A DNA stretch of 64,000 nucleotides from positions 16,000,058-16,064,057 of the forward strand of contig CM059576.1 in assembly GCA_030386875.1 (NCBI GenBank), given 5' to 3'. Source of the DNA: Morinoia aosen. Lineage: Eukaryota; Arthropoda; Malacostraca; Amphipoda; Talitridae. The notes below the pieces were generated by a model. That model was not told the origin of the DNA. It did not search any database and was given only the letters and a program-made list of their open reading frames with translations. The position numbers were made by a program, and so were the translations under genes. This document shows, piece by piece, positions 35,843-47,687 of this stretch (position 1 is its first letter; the number at the start of each line of letters is the position of its first letter).

Positions 35843-35974
35843 ATTGCCTGTTAGCAGTTCCCCTGTGCAAAATTAACCTCGTAGATCAAGTAGAGTAACT
35901 AAACCTGTAATGCGATTACGTTGCTGAGCTCTTCCTTCTTTTTGTCACATATATTCATCTAAAGGGAGGGAAGT

Positions 35975-36316
35975 TGTTATATAGTGAAGTAGGCATCGTT
36001 GGGTTTATGGATTTCCGGAGATGAGGTTTGCGCGTCTTGCCGGATGCCTTATTGCGTTCAGGTCAGATGTCTTTATGGGACCTCCGCCGGAAGCTGTGCC
36101 TTGGGGGCGCATCGCATTGGTATGCACCGGAAGAGCATTGTTTAACTTCCGAGCGCTATAGCTTATAAGCAGTGTCGGTGTATGGATGAGTCAGTACAAG
36201 AATAGGAACCTTACTGAGAGTTTCCTTTTCCTACTCCACAAAGTTAAGGCTTGATACGGTAGTTAAAGCTACCTTAGGCTAAACCTCGTGTCGCGATGAA
36301 AAACCAAGATACTACA
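35975..36316 (+). repeat. 3' LTR of the deleted element
   Basis: 342 bp, preceded by the purine-rich tract AAAGGGAGGGAAGT, which fits a polypurine primer site. Confidence 0.93.
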
Positions 36317-36980
36317 GTTGGCCACGGAGGGGACCTTCATAAAGCTGCGGACCGACCTGCAGTCACGAACTCAATTTTATTAATACTTTATCGAGCCAGT
36401 TCATGTTTGCTATTTTCAATATTGCTTACTTCAATTGACTTAAAATTTGAGTTGATTGACAAAATTTCCCCGCAAAATTAACGGTGCGAGCAGCAGCAGC
36501 ACAACACACGAGGTTTGGCAGTTGTAGTTACCCATAAAATGTGCAGAGTCAGCAAGTCTATAGTAAAACTGCACTAGTACTAAATGCGCTCGAGTTTAGA
36601 GATAAGAAAAAGAAAAAAGTATATTCCAAGTAAAATTGATACATTAAATGTACAACATTGGTTTACAAAATACCTCAACACTAAGACCCTCAGCTGGCAT
36701 TCACACCTGGGTACCGCAACACCCACGTCACGGGAGCATTGGTACTCGGGTGGAACTGTCAAACGGCGTCCGACGCCCCACTTCTCTCTAAAGTAAAATT
36801 AATGATTAATGTGTTCTACGAATAAGAAATACTTGAATGTGACCAGATAAATTCCTCAAATATTGCATTTAGATCGTCTTAACGCGCTGACTATGTACTG
36901 GGACATGTGTACCACGAGGTAAATTGCTTGTTTGCATACCGGCGTAAATGAAAAACTTTCCAATTGTTTCACAAACTTTT
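36317..36980. repeat. Composite dispersed repeat, copy 3 (right part)
   Basis: Continues GTTGGCCACGGAGGGGAC after the LTR element, as in 13570-13590. Bases 36487-36560 (CACAACACACGAGGTTTGGC and following) are a single copy of the sequence amplified at 18700-19800. The rest shows no gene. Confidence 0.7.
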
Positions 36981-36994
36981 CGGAAATTAATTTC

Positions 36995-37745
36995 CAGAAT
37001 TGACACAGGTGCTGAAAAAACGGGCTAGCAGGGATATGAGAAATGATGGTATATTAGAAAAATTATTTCAACAAAACACTTCCACCTAACTCTCAGCTCG
37101 GGACCTCAATATTACCCCTGGGAGTGCTAATCCTTGTAGTGCTCCTGAGGAAACCGGTAACAGTTCATCACGGGTAATCCTAACCGTACTAGAACGGGTA
37201 ATGAATGACTGGCCACGGCGGTACGACCAAGCGTTGAAGTTGTTGTAAAGTTTCAATGCTTGGTCGTACCGTCGTTGACGGTCAGTCATTACCCGTCGTT
37301 GACGGTCAGTCATTACCCGTCGTTGACGGTCAGTCATTACCCGTCCTAGTGCGGTTAGAATTACCCGTGATGAACTGTTAACGGCATCCTCAGGAGCACT
37401 ACAAGAATTAGCACTCCCAGTGGTAATATGTGTGGTAAGAGTTTTTTGTTAAAAAAAATATTCGTTTGTTAATGGACCTTTTTTCGCTTCACTGCTGTCG
37501 TGGTTGCCAGCACCTCTAACTTTCTTCTTCGCTTTTTATCTTGTTCGTAAACTTCCTTCTCAACTTAGTGTTTCTGCTCACACGGGATCCTGTGCGGGAA
37601 TATACCTTATGCATAGATTCCACTTTCCTCTAACTCCAATCTTAATGGTGCTTTCATCTTTCTTCTCTTTGAACATTTTTGGTGCGGTAAGGGAGGCTGA
37701 AACTAACAATTATCCAGGAATGCTGTGTGAAAATCTTATAGTTTA
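36995..37745. mobile_element. Foldback-family element with unequal apex
   Basis: The left arm is truncated at about 36995; the right arm is complete to about 37745. The right arm holds three copies of the 24-bp apex unit GTTGACGGTCAGTCATTACC(CGTC) at about 37270-37345 where the left arm has one. Confidence 0.75.
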
Positions 37746-38577
37746 GTTACTCTTGAAATTGGAAGCTTAATGTAAGTAAACAGTAAAAATGAGTCGTTCT
37801 CGATGAAACACTGTCTTCCTACTGTATTAATAAATCGTCGAACTTTGACGACTAATTTTTACGGGCGTCCACAGACGCCGATGAACCTAATACTGTTATA
37901 TCACTATGTTCTGAATGCCTTTGCACCGAATTTCGTTATAAGAAGAATAGCAGGAACAAAATGGTTCTTTAGCATCCAGGTGTGTGTTTAGGGCATAGTA
38001 GACGAAACAAGGTAGCTGCAGACCAGTCTTATGGAAAATCGAATGGTGTGCATGTTAGGTCATGGCATCGCACCAATAGCAACGCTTAGATTGCATCTGG
38101 CAACACTGCTAACCCGAAATCTGGCATCACTGTTAGCGTTACTGGTTACTGGTACGACAATCTTGAATCTAGCAGTGCCGTTCAAAAGAAGTGTTGACGA
38201 GTCGAGTGAAATGCGATGTCGCCGTCTCAAGTTAAATCAAAAAGTGTTTAGTTATTTGGAGTCGGAGTAATTCTGAAAATTTACGCTAAATATTTCAATG
38301 CCCTGGTTTCAATTTTAAAGAATTGATTGCGCCGAGTGGAATTGTCCAGTTAAATGATATCAATGTCGAATTCATGTTTGCAGCACCGGCGCACCAGTTT
38401 AGAGAACCTATCTAAGATCCTTCCCGAGTTACCCTGACAAAAAGGTTAATTTCTGAACTATAAGACGTAGAATCTTGAAATTAGTACCAAATTAATGGTC
38501 GTGACGAGTACAACATTTTTATGTCATTCAAAATTTTTCTACGCCCCAGTGGGGGGCAGAAAGTGGGGCTCTCGTGG
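37746..38577. other. No recognisable feature
   Basis: Short ORFs without motifs; a few short direct repeats (CTGGCA.CACTG) near 38098-38150. Confidence 0.45.
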
Positions 38578-38950
38578 CCCCTCAATACTCGGCCGATTTC
38601 CTCTATAAGGCTCATTTTGTACGAGTCATAATTTCTAAAGTCTTGCACCTAAAAATTTGAAATTGTGTTCATTTTAAGCGTCAATTCATTCTCCAAATGT
38701 GAGTGTATAATAAAACTGCCATACGCTCCCTGGAGGAAGATAAAGAGCAAGTTTCTCCTAGCCTCTGAATGGTCGACCGATTTTTCATAAGGCTCAATTT
38801 GTTCGCGTCATAATTTCTAAACCATTGCACCTAAAAATTGAAAATTGGGTTCATTTTAAGCGTCAATTCATTCTCCAAATGTGAGTGTAAAATAAAACTG
38901 TCATACGCTCCCTGGGGGATGACAGAGAGCAAGGTTTCTCCACCTTCTCC
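38578..38950. repeat. Tandem duplication, about 184-bp unit, two copies
   Basis: Second copy starts near 38762. Shared blocks include CATAATTTCTAAA, TTGCACCTAAAAATT and GCGTCAATTCATTCTCCAAA. The copies have diverged moderately. Confidence 0.85.
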
Positions 38951-38989
38951 TAGCCTCGTAATCCGCGCAGCCGAAGGCCGCGTTCACCT

Positions 38990-39090
38990 AAGTTATGACG
39001 TGCTGTTGCAATCCTGGTCCATAGCCTTGTCGTTCTAGGCTCTCACACTCCTCACATCGTGGGTCTTCGAATCCCAGAGGTGACGAATTT
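38990..39090 (+). mobile_element. Possible tRNA-derived SINE head
   Basis: CATCGTGGGTCTTCGAATCCC resembles a T-arm with one extra base, and an A-box-like block lies about 45 bases upstream. Too diverged for a working tRNA. Confidence 0.35.
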
Positions 39091-39170
39091 TTTTCTCAGC
39101 TATCACTTTCATGTTTTTCTTACTGATGTAGACTTTTGTGAGGCAATATTATAAGTTGAGCTGTGCCAAT

Positions 39171-39325
39171 GCATAACTTGCATATATGCACTCAGAGACA
39201 TATGCAAAACGCTTTATGCAATACAAAAAATTGTCTTGTGCATATGCGAAATCACATATGCAATTACTCATATACACTATAACAGATGTTATATGCAAAG
39301 TGCTTTTTGCATATGAACAATATCA
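39171..39325. other. Cluster of ATATGCAA motifs
   Basis: At least seven ATATGCAA or TTGCATAT-type motifs on both strands within 155 bp. This resembles the ATGCAAAT octamer recognised by POU proteins, but could be a degenerate tandem repeat. Confidence 0.5.
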
Positions 39326-40075
39326 TAGCACATGTGGTGTCATGCGAGTGGTGCAATTTGGTTGTCCTGTTTTTAATTTAAAACTGCAAATTTGTTCCTT
39401 AATCCAGAAATTTTATACATTGATGGCACCTCTCGCATACATACTCTCAGTTGCAAGCAACATCACAAGTTTTACCCGGTGCACTGTCGTCGGTACCTGA
39501 TCCCCAGGTTACCTTCTTGACCTGTTCTTCAGTTGTTAAATATGGTTCATCAATAAAATACAATAGAGGTGTCCGAACTGAAATTAATGTAGTTTCAAGT
39601 TTTTAAGAATTTCATAGTGTGATAGTTTTGTGCATCTAGTGATAGTTTTCTTGTTCTCTTCTACACATAGGCCTACCTATACATACAAAAGTGTTGAAGT
39701 GAAAAGACAACTGTGAAATTTGTATCAATTTCCGAAACATATGCACTTAGTGAAGTAATAATAAATACCTTTGTTGTGCTCTGCCTTTTCATTAACAAAT
39801 GAGGAGGAACTCAACAAAGTAATCCCTACAATTCCGTATGTCCACCGAATTCCCAAAATTTGCATCATTATAGTGATTATAATATAGTGAAATCTGTATA
39901 ACACTTATTGAATGAAAACTGTTCGTTTATCATGAAACCTAATAACAGTATACACTGTTATTGTCCTAATATTGGCTGAGACTTCATAGTTATCAGTAAC
40001 GAAGATAATCCTTTCGGTTCAGCATAAAGTTAACCAAAATACCCATTTCCATCTACGTTAAAATCACAGAAAGCT
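39326..40075. other. No recognisable feature
   Basis: AT-rich; no gene, RNA or repeat recognised. Confidence 0.45.
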
Positions 40076-40180
40076 GGTAGCTCGCTATGACTACTGAAGT
40101 TCCCTTCCGTGAAGGGGTCGCGGGTTCGAATCCCATCGCTGCCCGGTCATTTTTGCATGGCTACCCAACGTAGACACACG
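40076..40180 (+). mobile_element. tRNA-derived SINE fragment
   Basis: CCCTTCCGTGAAGG followed by a B box GGTTCGAATCC (40123-40133) matches the head of the SINE at 6195. The body is absent. Confidence 0.6.
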
Positions 40181-40572
40181 CGTCAAGCCTTGTTTTACTT
40201 TGGAATCCAGTGAATATTTTCATGTTTTCTTCATTAGCAGCAAATCCATGATATTTTAAATATTGAAGACTATCGTAAGGAATCATTACTTTGCGGTTCA
40301 ATATTTGAAATATCGCACAAGTTCCAACTAACTTAAGTCCTTCATTCAGCAGTGCATGTGTAAGACTTAGTTGCATATTGCTTGCGTATAAATGCGAGTA
40401 CTGTGCATACGACACTCCGCAATCGCAATATATCTATCCTGAAGCCGCGCTGACGATATCATGTACGCGTCCATTGGCACAGCTGTGCATATTGGCACAG
40501 CTCTAATTATAAGCATGGAAATGTCATAATTCCGTTGTATTATGTAAAAAATTCTCTGCGTGTCCCTCATAG

Positions 40573-41290
40573 CAAAACCAGTTCATACATAGGAATGAAA
40601 ATATATTTCTGAATGCCAACGTCGCTGCCGAAGACGCAGAATTATTTCGATCCACCCGTTTTACTTTGAACAAATTACTTATACCCCAAATCACAAAGCT
40701 CGGATTTCACTGCCAGTGTGCACCAAAAACTATTATGTATATACCGAGCCTTTTTTCTCTTCATAGTAAGTAGTGGGTGGCTGAGCATCATTGACATGAT
40801 ACTTTACAGGGAGTGTACATGATAGGGGCTACCCAGGACCCTAGTCACGGCCGACCTTTAAATTAAGGCCTTATTTCCTCTCGTTTATTGCTCACGTAAC
40901 ATTCCTTGAGGACATTGACCACACTGCAGGCAACGGCCCTGATTTGGCGCACGTATCAGCGTTTTTCTCACCAACTGCCACGTACTGGGCTCGAACCCGC
41001 GCAGGAAGAGCAGAACGCAAGCGCTCTCTACACGGCCACCATTGTAAGGCAAAATCAACCGCAAAACTATTCTTAGATATGTATTGTGATAGAAATCGTG
41101 TTTTCTTTTTAAGCAGCTCAAGAGATACATTGTCCTCCATCATGTCTTTCGACTAGCGACATGGGTATTACAATACTCATATGCGTGCATCACACATGAG
41201 TGTATTTTCCAAACTTAAGGATATTTTAAGAACAATAATGTTGTGTACCATCTCTGTCAAAAATAAACTGTTCTCATTTTTTGCAGTTGC
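40573..41290. repeat. Old dispersed repeat, copy 1
   Basis: Blocks such as GACGCAGAATTATTTCGATC and TTTCGACTAGCGACATGGGT recur in the same order at 47990-48390. This copy is longer because a SINE-like segment (about 40800-41050) lies in its middle. Confidence 0.65.
40955..41045 (-). mobile_element. tRNA-derived SINE head
   Basis: The minus strand carries TGGCCGTGTAGAGAGCGC as an A-box-like block and GGTTCGAGCCC (complement of 40987-40997) as the B box. The corresponding segment is missing from the paralogous repeat at 47990. Confidence 0.55.
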
Positions 41291-42509
41291 ACTACAGAAC
41301 TACTTATTTAGTGAGCTTCCCCTCTTTTTCTATTTTTTCTACTTTGTACGTTTCGTTTTGAAACTGTTGTAAATCTAAAAACTGTTGTAAATCTAAAGTA
41401 AAGTTCAATCTCTACCAATGACTATTTCTTCCAATCAAAGATTCATAATCCTCGTTTCTGCCTTTCATTTTGCTTTCTCTACTTTTCTGGGTTGAACGAG
41501 AGCGCTACTTTATTATGCCTATCACGAGCTCATTTTCCCAATTCTTCTCGTACAATGTTCTTGTTACAATCATCATGCTCCGAACAACAGTAAATTCTTT
41601 TGTGCCAGTATTACCAGCGTAGGTAGTAAATATTGTAAATTTGTTTTATGATAAAACATTTTATTCCCTTCGAGCTCATTAATATTTTGGTGTACTATTC
41701 AAAACTTTATACCGAAAAGAAAAATTTCCTCAATGTCAACCTCATAATCTTTGACGCAAAATGGTGTATATCTGCCCAATTTACTCTCAACATTTATCCC
41801 TGCAATCACCGGTTCCTGTGTTCGTTTGCTTATATTCCAATACAAGCGCGCCCCAACGAGAGTGTTTTACAACTATGCGTTACGAAGATTATGTTTTATT
41901 AGTTACTAATATTTCAATGCACTGTCAAAATCACATTACGCAACGAAAGGAATTGACTTTTCTTGTGGGTGTTTGTTTCGACATTTAACAAGGGGATTAC
42001 GATACAGATGTGTAATTATCAACCATGAATGTTAATATTCAGATATTTTAAAAACCAATGTTGAACATTTCATCTTTTAACTCTATTGCCAATTAACTGG
42101 TTTTCTTTTCCATTTTCACTGAGGTAGCAATTGCACAGTAAATTTACAGGAGTTCCTGTATTAGTTTTCACGTTCATTAATTTTAAGCTTTTCTTGTTCA
42201 TGAACTTAATTTTAAGACTATAAGTAATTAATAATAAACCATTAATAGCCCTTCAAACCTATAAATGTAATTCATTCCCAGGTAATTTAGCAAATTTAAT
42301 AACTTCAATACGTAAAAATTTTCTATAACCCAGCTCTAGGCTTGTCTTTGGTTCTTGAACTTTGGTTTACTGTCCTGAATACAACCTAATGAATACACCA
42401 TTTGAGCCAAGCCGCACTTACCTCGTATATTTTCTGGATGCCAATTGAGGTCGCCTCCAACCTCCACTAAGCAAACTTCATCCATTAACTTTATTACTTA
42501 TACAAACTT
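41291..42509. other. No recognisable feature
   Basis: AT-rich with short ORFs lacking motifs; a 19-base direct duplication (ACTGTTGTAAATCTAAA) near 41362-41398. Confidence 0.45.
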
Positions 42510-42735
42510 GAGCCTACTCAGCCTTCGTCTCGAACACCGTGCGGAACCTGCCTGCCACCAGCCCGGGGGCGCCGGTGGTTTTTCGTCAGCTTCGCTACGC
42601 TCCCCGTCCCTTCTTCAGAGGACCGAGCGGACAGAAGATTAGAGGCTGAGGCGCCTTCCTTGCTGCTGACCTGCACCACTCCCGTCCACTCGCCTGACTG
42701 CGCTTCCCGGCCTCCTGAAGCTCACGAGTACTTGT
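42510..42735. other. GC-rich island
   Basis: A sharp rise in GC and CpG within AT-rich surroundings. The short frame at 42445-42642 has no known domain. It could be a promoter-associated island or a fragment of a GC-rich mobile element. Confidence 0.4.
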
Positions 42736-42828
42736 GGAGGTTCGTAAGCTGTAAGTTTAGGACCAAATACTTGCCATGCCGTGAGCTGGGTACTTAGGAC
42801 TACGTTTCCCCATGCATTCTTAATAACT

Positions 42829-42965
42829 ATAACTTATAACTAGAAACCAGAAACTTATAACTTATAAATCAATAACTGAAAACTTATATCTTACCTTAAA
42901 ACTTATAACTTTAACATATAAACTTAACTTAAAACTTATAACTTATAAGCTTACCTTACAACGAT
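42829..42965. repeat. Low-complexity AACTTATA repeat
   Basis: About a dozen irregularly spaced AACTTATA units, in one orientation. Confidence 0.85.
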
Positions 42966-44127
42966 AAACTGTACTAAACCTATGATTAAAACTATATCAC
43001 GACTAACCGCAACTAACTCCACAGAGCACGGCTTGCTTCCTATGACGGCACAGGCGCAGACCGCAAGTCCAGCGTCCGCCTGTCTACCTGAAGTCCTGCT
43101 CCGAAGAGTTTATGATTTGTTGTTTCATTACACTTAAGCGGTTTGTCCTCTTCTTCCAAATGTCGTGCCGACGTTTGTCCAAATCTAAGCAATATTTCCA
43201 ATTACGGAACCCGGTGTATTAACTCTCCTATATAATATTAATCAATCTTTTTTTCTATACAGATTGAACGCGTTCTACCCCATCCGATAGGCGTAGTTTT
43301 GTATCTGAAATGCATTTTCATACGGCTTAGAACCAAAAATTCATAACTGCATTATTCAATTTACTCTAGTTAATGATGAATTTGCAGTTTTGACTTCAAA
43401 AAACTCAGATTTAGCGATATTTGAAAAATTAAATCTAGCAACCCAGGAGGGATCGAAAAAACCAAGATCTGGGTGGAAAAACCATGGGTGGGAGCCCTGC
43501 CATGGTAGACCATGCCGTCCGGCAGCAGCGGCTAGATGACTGTCTCGCTCAGCCGGCGAGCATACCTATAGTTGTGTCCTAATATCGTGAACATGTGTAG
43601 GTGCATATGTGTACAAACATTTAAGTATATGTATATATGTACACTTACGCATAGTTGTCGGAATTTTTTTCCATTTGTTCTATAAACACCGTATTTTTTC
43701 TATTTTCTCCTTGTTATCGTCAGGCATTTAAATGAGAAAACTCATAAATCTGTTTTGTGCGTTAAAGCATGCAATTTTAGTCTGTCAACTCACTTTTTTC
43801 ATTGTTTTATGCTCGCTTAAAATGATATTTTTGAGTATTTGACTTAACAAGCCATTCTAATAGTATTCCTTGATGTTGAGATGTACAAAACTTATATGTC
43901 AATGCACGTATTAACTGTCATACGAGTTTTCAATCCACGAAGTTCGTTATTTTTATCGTCTCCAAGAATTAACCAACACTATTCAACTTCAATTAAGCAA
44001 CATTGGATACATTGTATAGTATGCTATCCGTTTTTTACAAACAATAAATCTGACCGTCATGGCACCTATGCATGTTTCTCAATTAAAAACATTTGCATCA
44101 TGTTTCGAAAATATTGTAAATTTTTCT
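42966..44127. other. No recognisable feature
   Basis: Short ORFs only. No repeat family member recognised. Confidence 0.45.
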
Positions 44128-44151
44128 AATGTCTTATCATTATAAGACATT
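44128..44151. repeat. Perfect 10-bp hairpin with 4-base loop
   Basis: AATGTCTTAT and ATAAGACATT flank CATT. It stands about 110 bp upstream of the LINE fragment. Confidence 0.9.
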
Positions 44152-44265
44152 AGTGTTTTCTGCCCTTATTCAAGTCCTAAAATGTTCATCGCAATCAATA
44201 TGCTTACAGAAGGAATACCAGTACTCAGGACTGTTTTCTGTTAAACATAACAGAAAAAATTTACA

Positions 44266-45399
44266 ATGATATTGACCAAAAAAAAATTAACTCTCTTACT
44301 ATTGCTTGATCTCTACAAAGCTTTCGACAGTGTTGATCATAAGAAACTTCTACAAAAAATTTCAAACCTCAGAATAGACACTCAGTGGTTTGAAAGCTAC
44401 CTACTAAACCGCTCTCATGCAGTGTGCTTGAATAACAAAATGTCATCATTCATACCAAATAATTTTGGCGTTCCTCAAGGTTCAATCATCGGCCCACTCC
44501 TATTTTCAATTTTCATCAATGATTTCCCCACCATGCCGGCAAACACAAAAATCTCAATGTATACTGATGACGTGCAAACTGCCATGACAAGCTCAACAGC
44601 GGATTTAAAAGAAACACAAGCCAACGCTGAAAACCTTCTGAGAAATCTGAAATTGTGGTATGACCATAATGGCCTCAAACTTAACTCAAGTTAAACGCAA
44701 TGCATTATTTTCGGATCACAGAATGCGACTAAAATTTACCACGATTCAAGCTAACATTTAGAGACGATACAATTAAACCAGTAGATAAGGTTAAAAATCT
44801 GGGTGTTTGGTTTGACAAAAATATGACTTTCAATTCACAAGTCGAAACATTGTGCAACAAAATTAACGGAACCTTAATGTTCTTTCATCGTATAAAGAAC
44901 ACACTTGACGAAAAATCTAGATTATCAGTGATTCAGTCTTTAGTTTTATCGCGTCTGGACTACTGCAGTCTTGTGTGGGGAGATTTACCTCAATGTCATC
45001 AGGTAGAATTGCAAAAATGTGTAAACTTCGCCGCCAAAGTGGTATGCAAAGGAAATTTCAATAAATACGATCATGTCACCCCTCTTTTAAGGAAAACTCG
45101 ACTGGATCCCAATACCGAACAGATTTATGATCCAGAAAACTCGACGTGTATTCTCCTCTTTGTACCTCCCCCAAAATAATGCAGAGGTGGTAAAATTTTT
45201 TCCATCTAATATCCCAAACGAAAGACCAAACCGGAGGAACGATGTTTTAGTCAGTTACCGTTCTTCTAGCGTGGGACAAAAAGCTCTCTCAGTTTCTGGA
45301 GCTTTTTTGTGGAACAAGTTTCCCCAGCATATCAAAAACCCTAACACTGGAAAAGAATTTAGAGTAAATGTGTCACGTCATTTTGCATCTCTGTCATAG
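44266..45399 (+). pseudogene. Non-LTR retrotransposon reverse transcriptase fragment, CR1/L2-like
   Basis: Three reading frames in succession (44266-44694, 44823-45179, 45127-45399) carry one reverse transcriptase and its C-terminal region. Visible motifs: LLLLDLYKAFDSVDH, VPQGSIIGPLLFSIFINDFP and the catalytic box as YTDD where YADD is usual. The next frame has KNLGVWFDKNMTF, LSRLDYCSLVW and KYDHVTPLL, typical of the CR1/L2/Jockey side of non-LTR elements. The N-terminal endonuclease part is missing, so this is 5'-truncated, as is common for LINEs. At least one stop near 44692 and one frame change near 45120 disable it. An AATAAA near 45702 may mark its 3' end. No target duplication was identified. 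Confidence 0.85.
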
Positions 45400-46851
45400 G
45401 GCCTGCAGCATTTTGGTATGAACTTCCCATCTATCAGAAATTATAATTTCCCTGAAATTTCTGTTACAAATTTAAAAACTATTTCATTTTACGTTTGCTA
45501 AGCGATTCGTATATTCATCTTACTTATTTCTGTCGACAATAATGAGCACCACAACCGTCAGTTCAATGCAGCAGAACGAACGTTCTTTCCATAATTAGGA
45601 GTATTTCCTCATCTTTATTTTGTTATTTCTTTCTCTTTTCTGTATTTATATTTAACGTCCATATGACAAATATACCATGAAATACATTTTGTGTGTACAC
45701 CAATAAACAGGTTTATAGATGTGAGGGTCGTGCAAAGTTTATAATGAATTAAATTTTGGCTAACGTTAGCTCGCTATTTCAAAATCATTCTCGAAGATGT
45801 TTTGAATCGATTTTCGGCTGAGCTGGGAGGAAGGGGGTAATTTAAGCAATGCATTTAGTCTTTTTATTTTTTATTTTTTTCCGTGCGTTCAGCGCACACT
45901 AGCACTGAACTTTCAAATCGGAAAAACTCTAAATTTCTGTAATTAAATTTATCACTTTGGATCAAAGCCTAATCTACCTATATGTACCAAATTTTGTGAA
46001 TATTCTCCACTCAGATGTGATATCCGGCCTCAATGTTACTCCATTTTATCCCACGTACACATGTCCGTATAATGCTGAAGAGTTGTGTTGCTTCTTGACT
46101 ATAACCTGATTTTTCTTTAAAAATTTCTGTGAAGGAATTAAAAACCAGTTTATTTTTATGTTTTCGAAGTCTTCTTTTCCTTTTAGTTATTTTTTTAGCG
46201 AAAAATTTCGTAGGATTACAGTGAGCTCAACTGTCATTTTCTGTGTAGTAGATGGTAGGTTGCTTTTATCTTTTATTTTATATATGTATTTTTTTTTAAT
46301 ATTTCATTTTCAATAACTATATATATTAATATGTGTGTGTACGTGTGTGGGAATATATATGTATCTACATATATAGATATGCATGTTTCTATTCCATTTC
46401 TTTACGCAAAAACCATCCGGTTAATAAATTTTATTGCACTAGCGAAATGATTCAAAAATAGATCTATCACTTCCCCAGAGGCCGTTTCTGTGAATCGGAT
46501 TAATGTCAAATATAATTAATAAAATAAATTGCAATTTGAGCATATGAATCGAATTAAAATTATCTTTCTGTCCGTATGTTGTACAAGCAATGAATTTTGT
46601 TATTGAGTATATATTTGTTTACCCATTTCTACCAATATTTTGTAGATATTTGTCAATCATGAGTGGTAACCGGCTTACACTGTATCTCTATTTTATCCCA
46701 TGTACCCATGTCCGCATGATGATGTGGTGAATATCGAGAAGATATGAAATATGTTTTTGGTGGTGATAGGGCTTTGCATAGTTATAGGGCATATTTTTCA
46801 TTTCTCAATCAACTACCCTTGACAGAGATAGACTATTGGCAAGCCACGTGT
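45400..46851. other. LINE 3' part and AT-rich sequence
   Basis: The first 300 bases are probably LINE 3' UTR. The rest has TG/TA-rich stretches near 46310-46390 and no recognised gene. Confidence 0.45.
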
Positions 46852-47040
46852 GGTCTGTCTATTAGTACGCCTCGTTTATTTTGTCTATTAACCTGCCTCG
46901 TATGGTCTATCTATTTGTACACCTCTGATAGCTTGTCTATTAGTACACCTCATATAGTTTGCCTATTATTATGCCTCGTATGGCTTATCTATTTGTACAC
47001 CTCGGATGGTTTGTCAATTAGTACTCCTCGTATGGAACAT
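46852..47040. repeat. Degenerate 26-27-bp minisatellite (about 7 copies)
   Basis: Units of the type TCTATTAGTACACCTCGTAT, diverged from one another. The frame over it is a by-product of the repeat. Confidence 0.85.
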
Positions 47041-47218
47041 TTGTTTTAGGATGTCCTATATTAAGAAACTTTTAAAAGCCAATATGTTGGCATGTATCTC
47101 ATGTGACAACTTGGAAATACACATTTTTTCTTTTTTTTCTTTTTTCTTTAGTCATGCGCGGCGAAATTTATCATATCACTTCATACGCTCCTGAGTATAT
47201 TATGACAACCGTATGGGA

Positions 47219-47415
47219 TAAATATCACATTGTACAAAGGAAAATCTTTTTCGCAAAGCAGCTTTACAATAAAAGAGGTTGAGAAGAAGTACTTTAAAAA
47301 CATCTACTTTGAACGTTTCGAGCCTAGGCTCATTCTCAACAAAATATTCTGCGAATAAAATAATAAACATGTCAGTACACTCAAGATTATAAAACCGGAA
47401 AATATAAGCACGAAA
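47219..47415 (-). repeat. Inverted repeat pair, left arm
   Basis: Complement of 47688-47850, sharing GAGTGTACTGACATG and a 12-base palindrome GAGCCTAGGCTC followed by GAAACGTTC. The palindrome followed by GAAAC recalls tails of Penelope-like elements, but a complete hammerhead core is not present. Confidence 0.8.
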
Positions 47416-47687
47416 ACAAACAAACAAAAACAATAACAAGAATAATTTAACGGTTGACTATTTTTAGAGGATTTCTCTGTATTTCGTTGAGAGAAGGTTT
47501 GAGTTTATGAATGAATATGGACTCTAAAATTCGTAGGTCTAAGTTGGCGGTACAAGTATCTAGTATTTCTAATTTGCTAATGTCAATTGCCTGTTCACAA
47601 GAACCATTACTACAATGTTGTCTTATACTAGAATGAGTAGGTGAAGTAAGTAAGCGACCTGTACGATGGCTTAGACCTGCACTGACT

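Larger units (their letters stand above)
34128..36316 (+). mobile_element. Internally deleted LTR retrotransposon
   Basis: 2189 bp, flanked by the 5-bp duplication GTTGG (34123-34127 and 36317-36321). Two 342-bp LTRs enclose a candidate primer binding site, gag remnants, an integrase C-terminal remnant and a purine-rich tract. Protease, reverse transcriptase, RNase H and the integrase core are missing, so the element depends on enzymes from a relative. Confidence 0.92.

Noticed and set aside
42510..42735. Promoter CpG island of a gene
   Set aside because: No adjacent exon or start site was recognised, so it is listed only as a GC-rich island.
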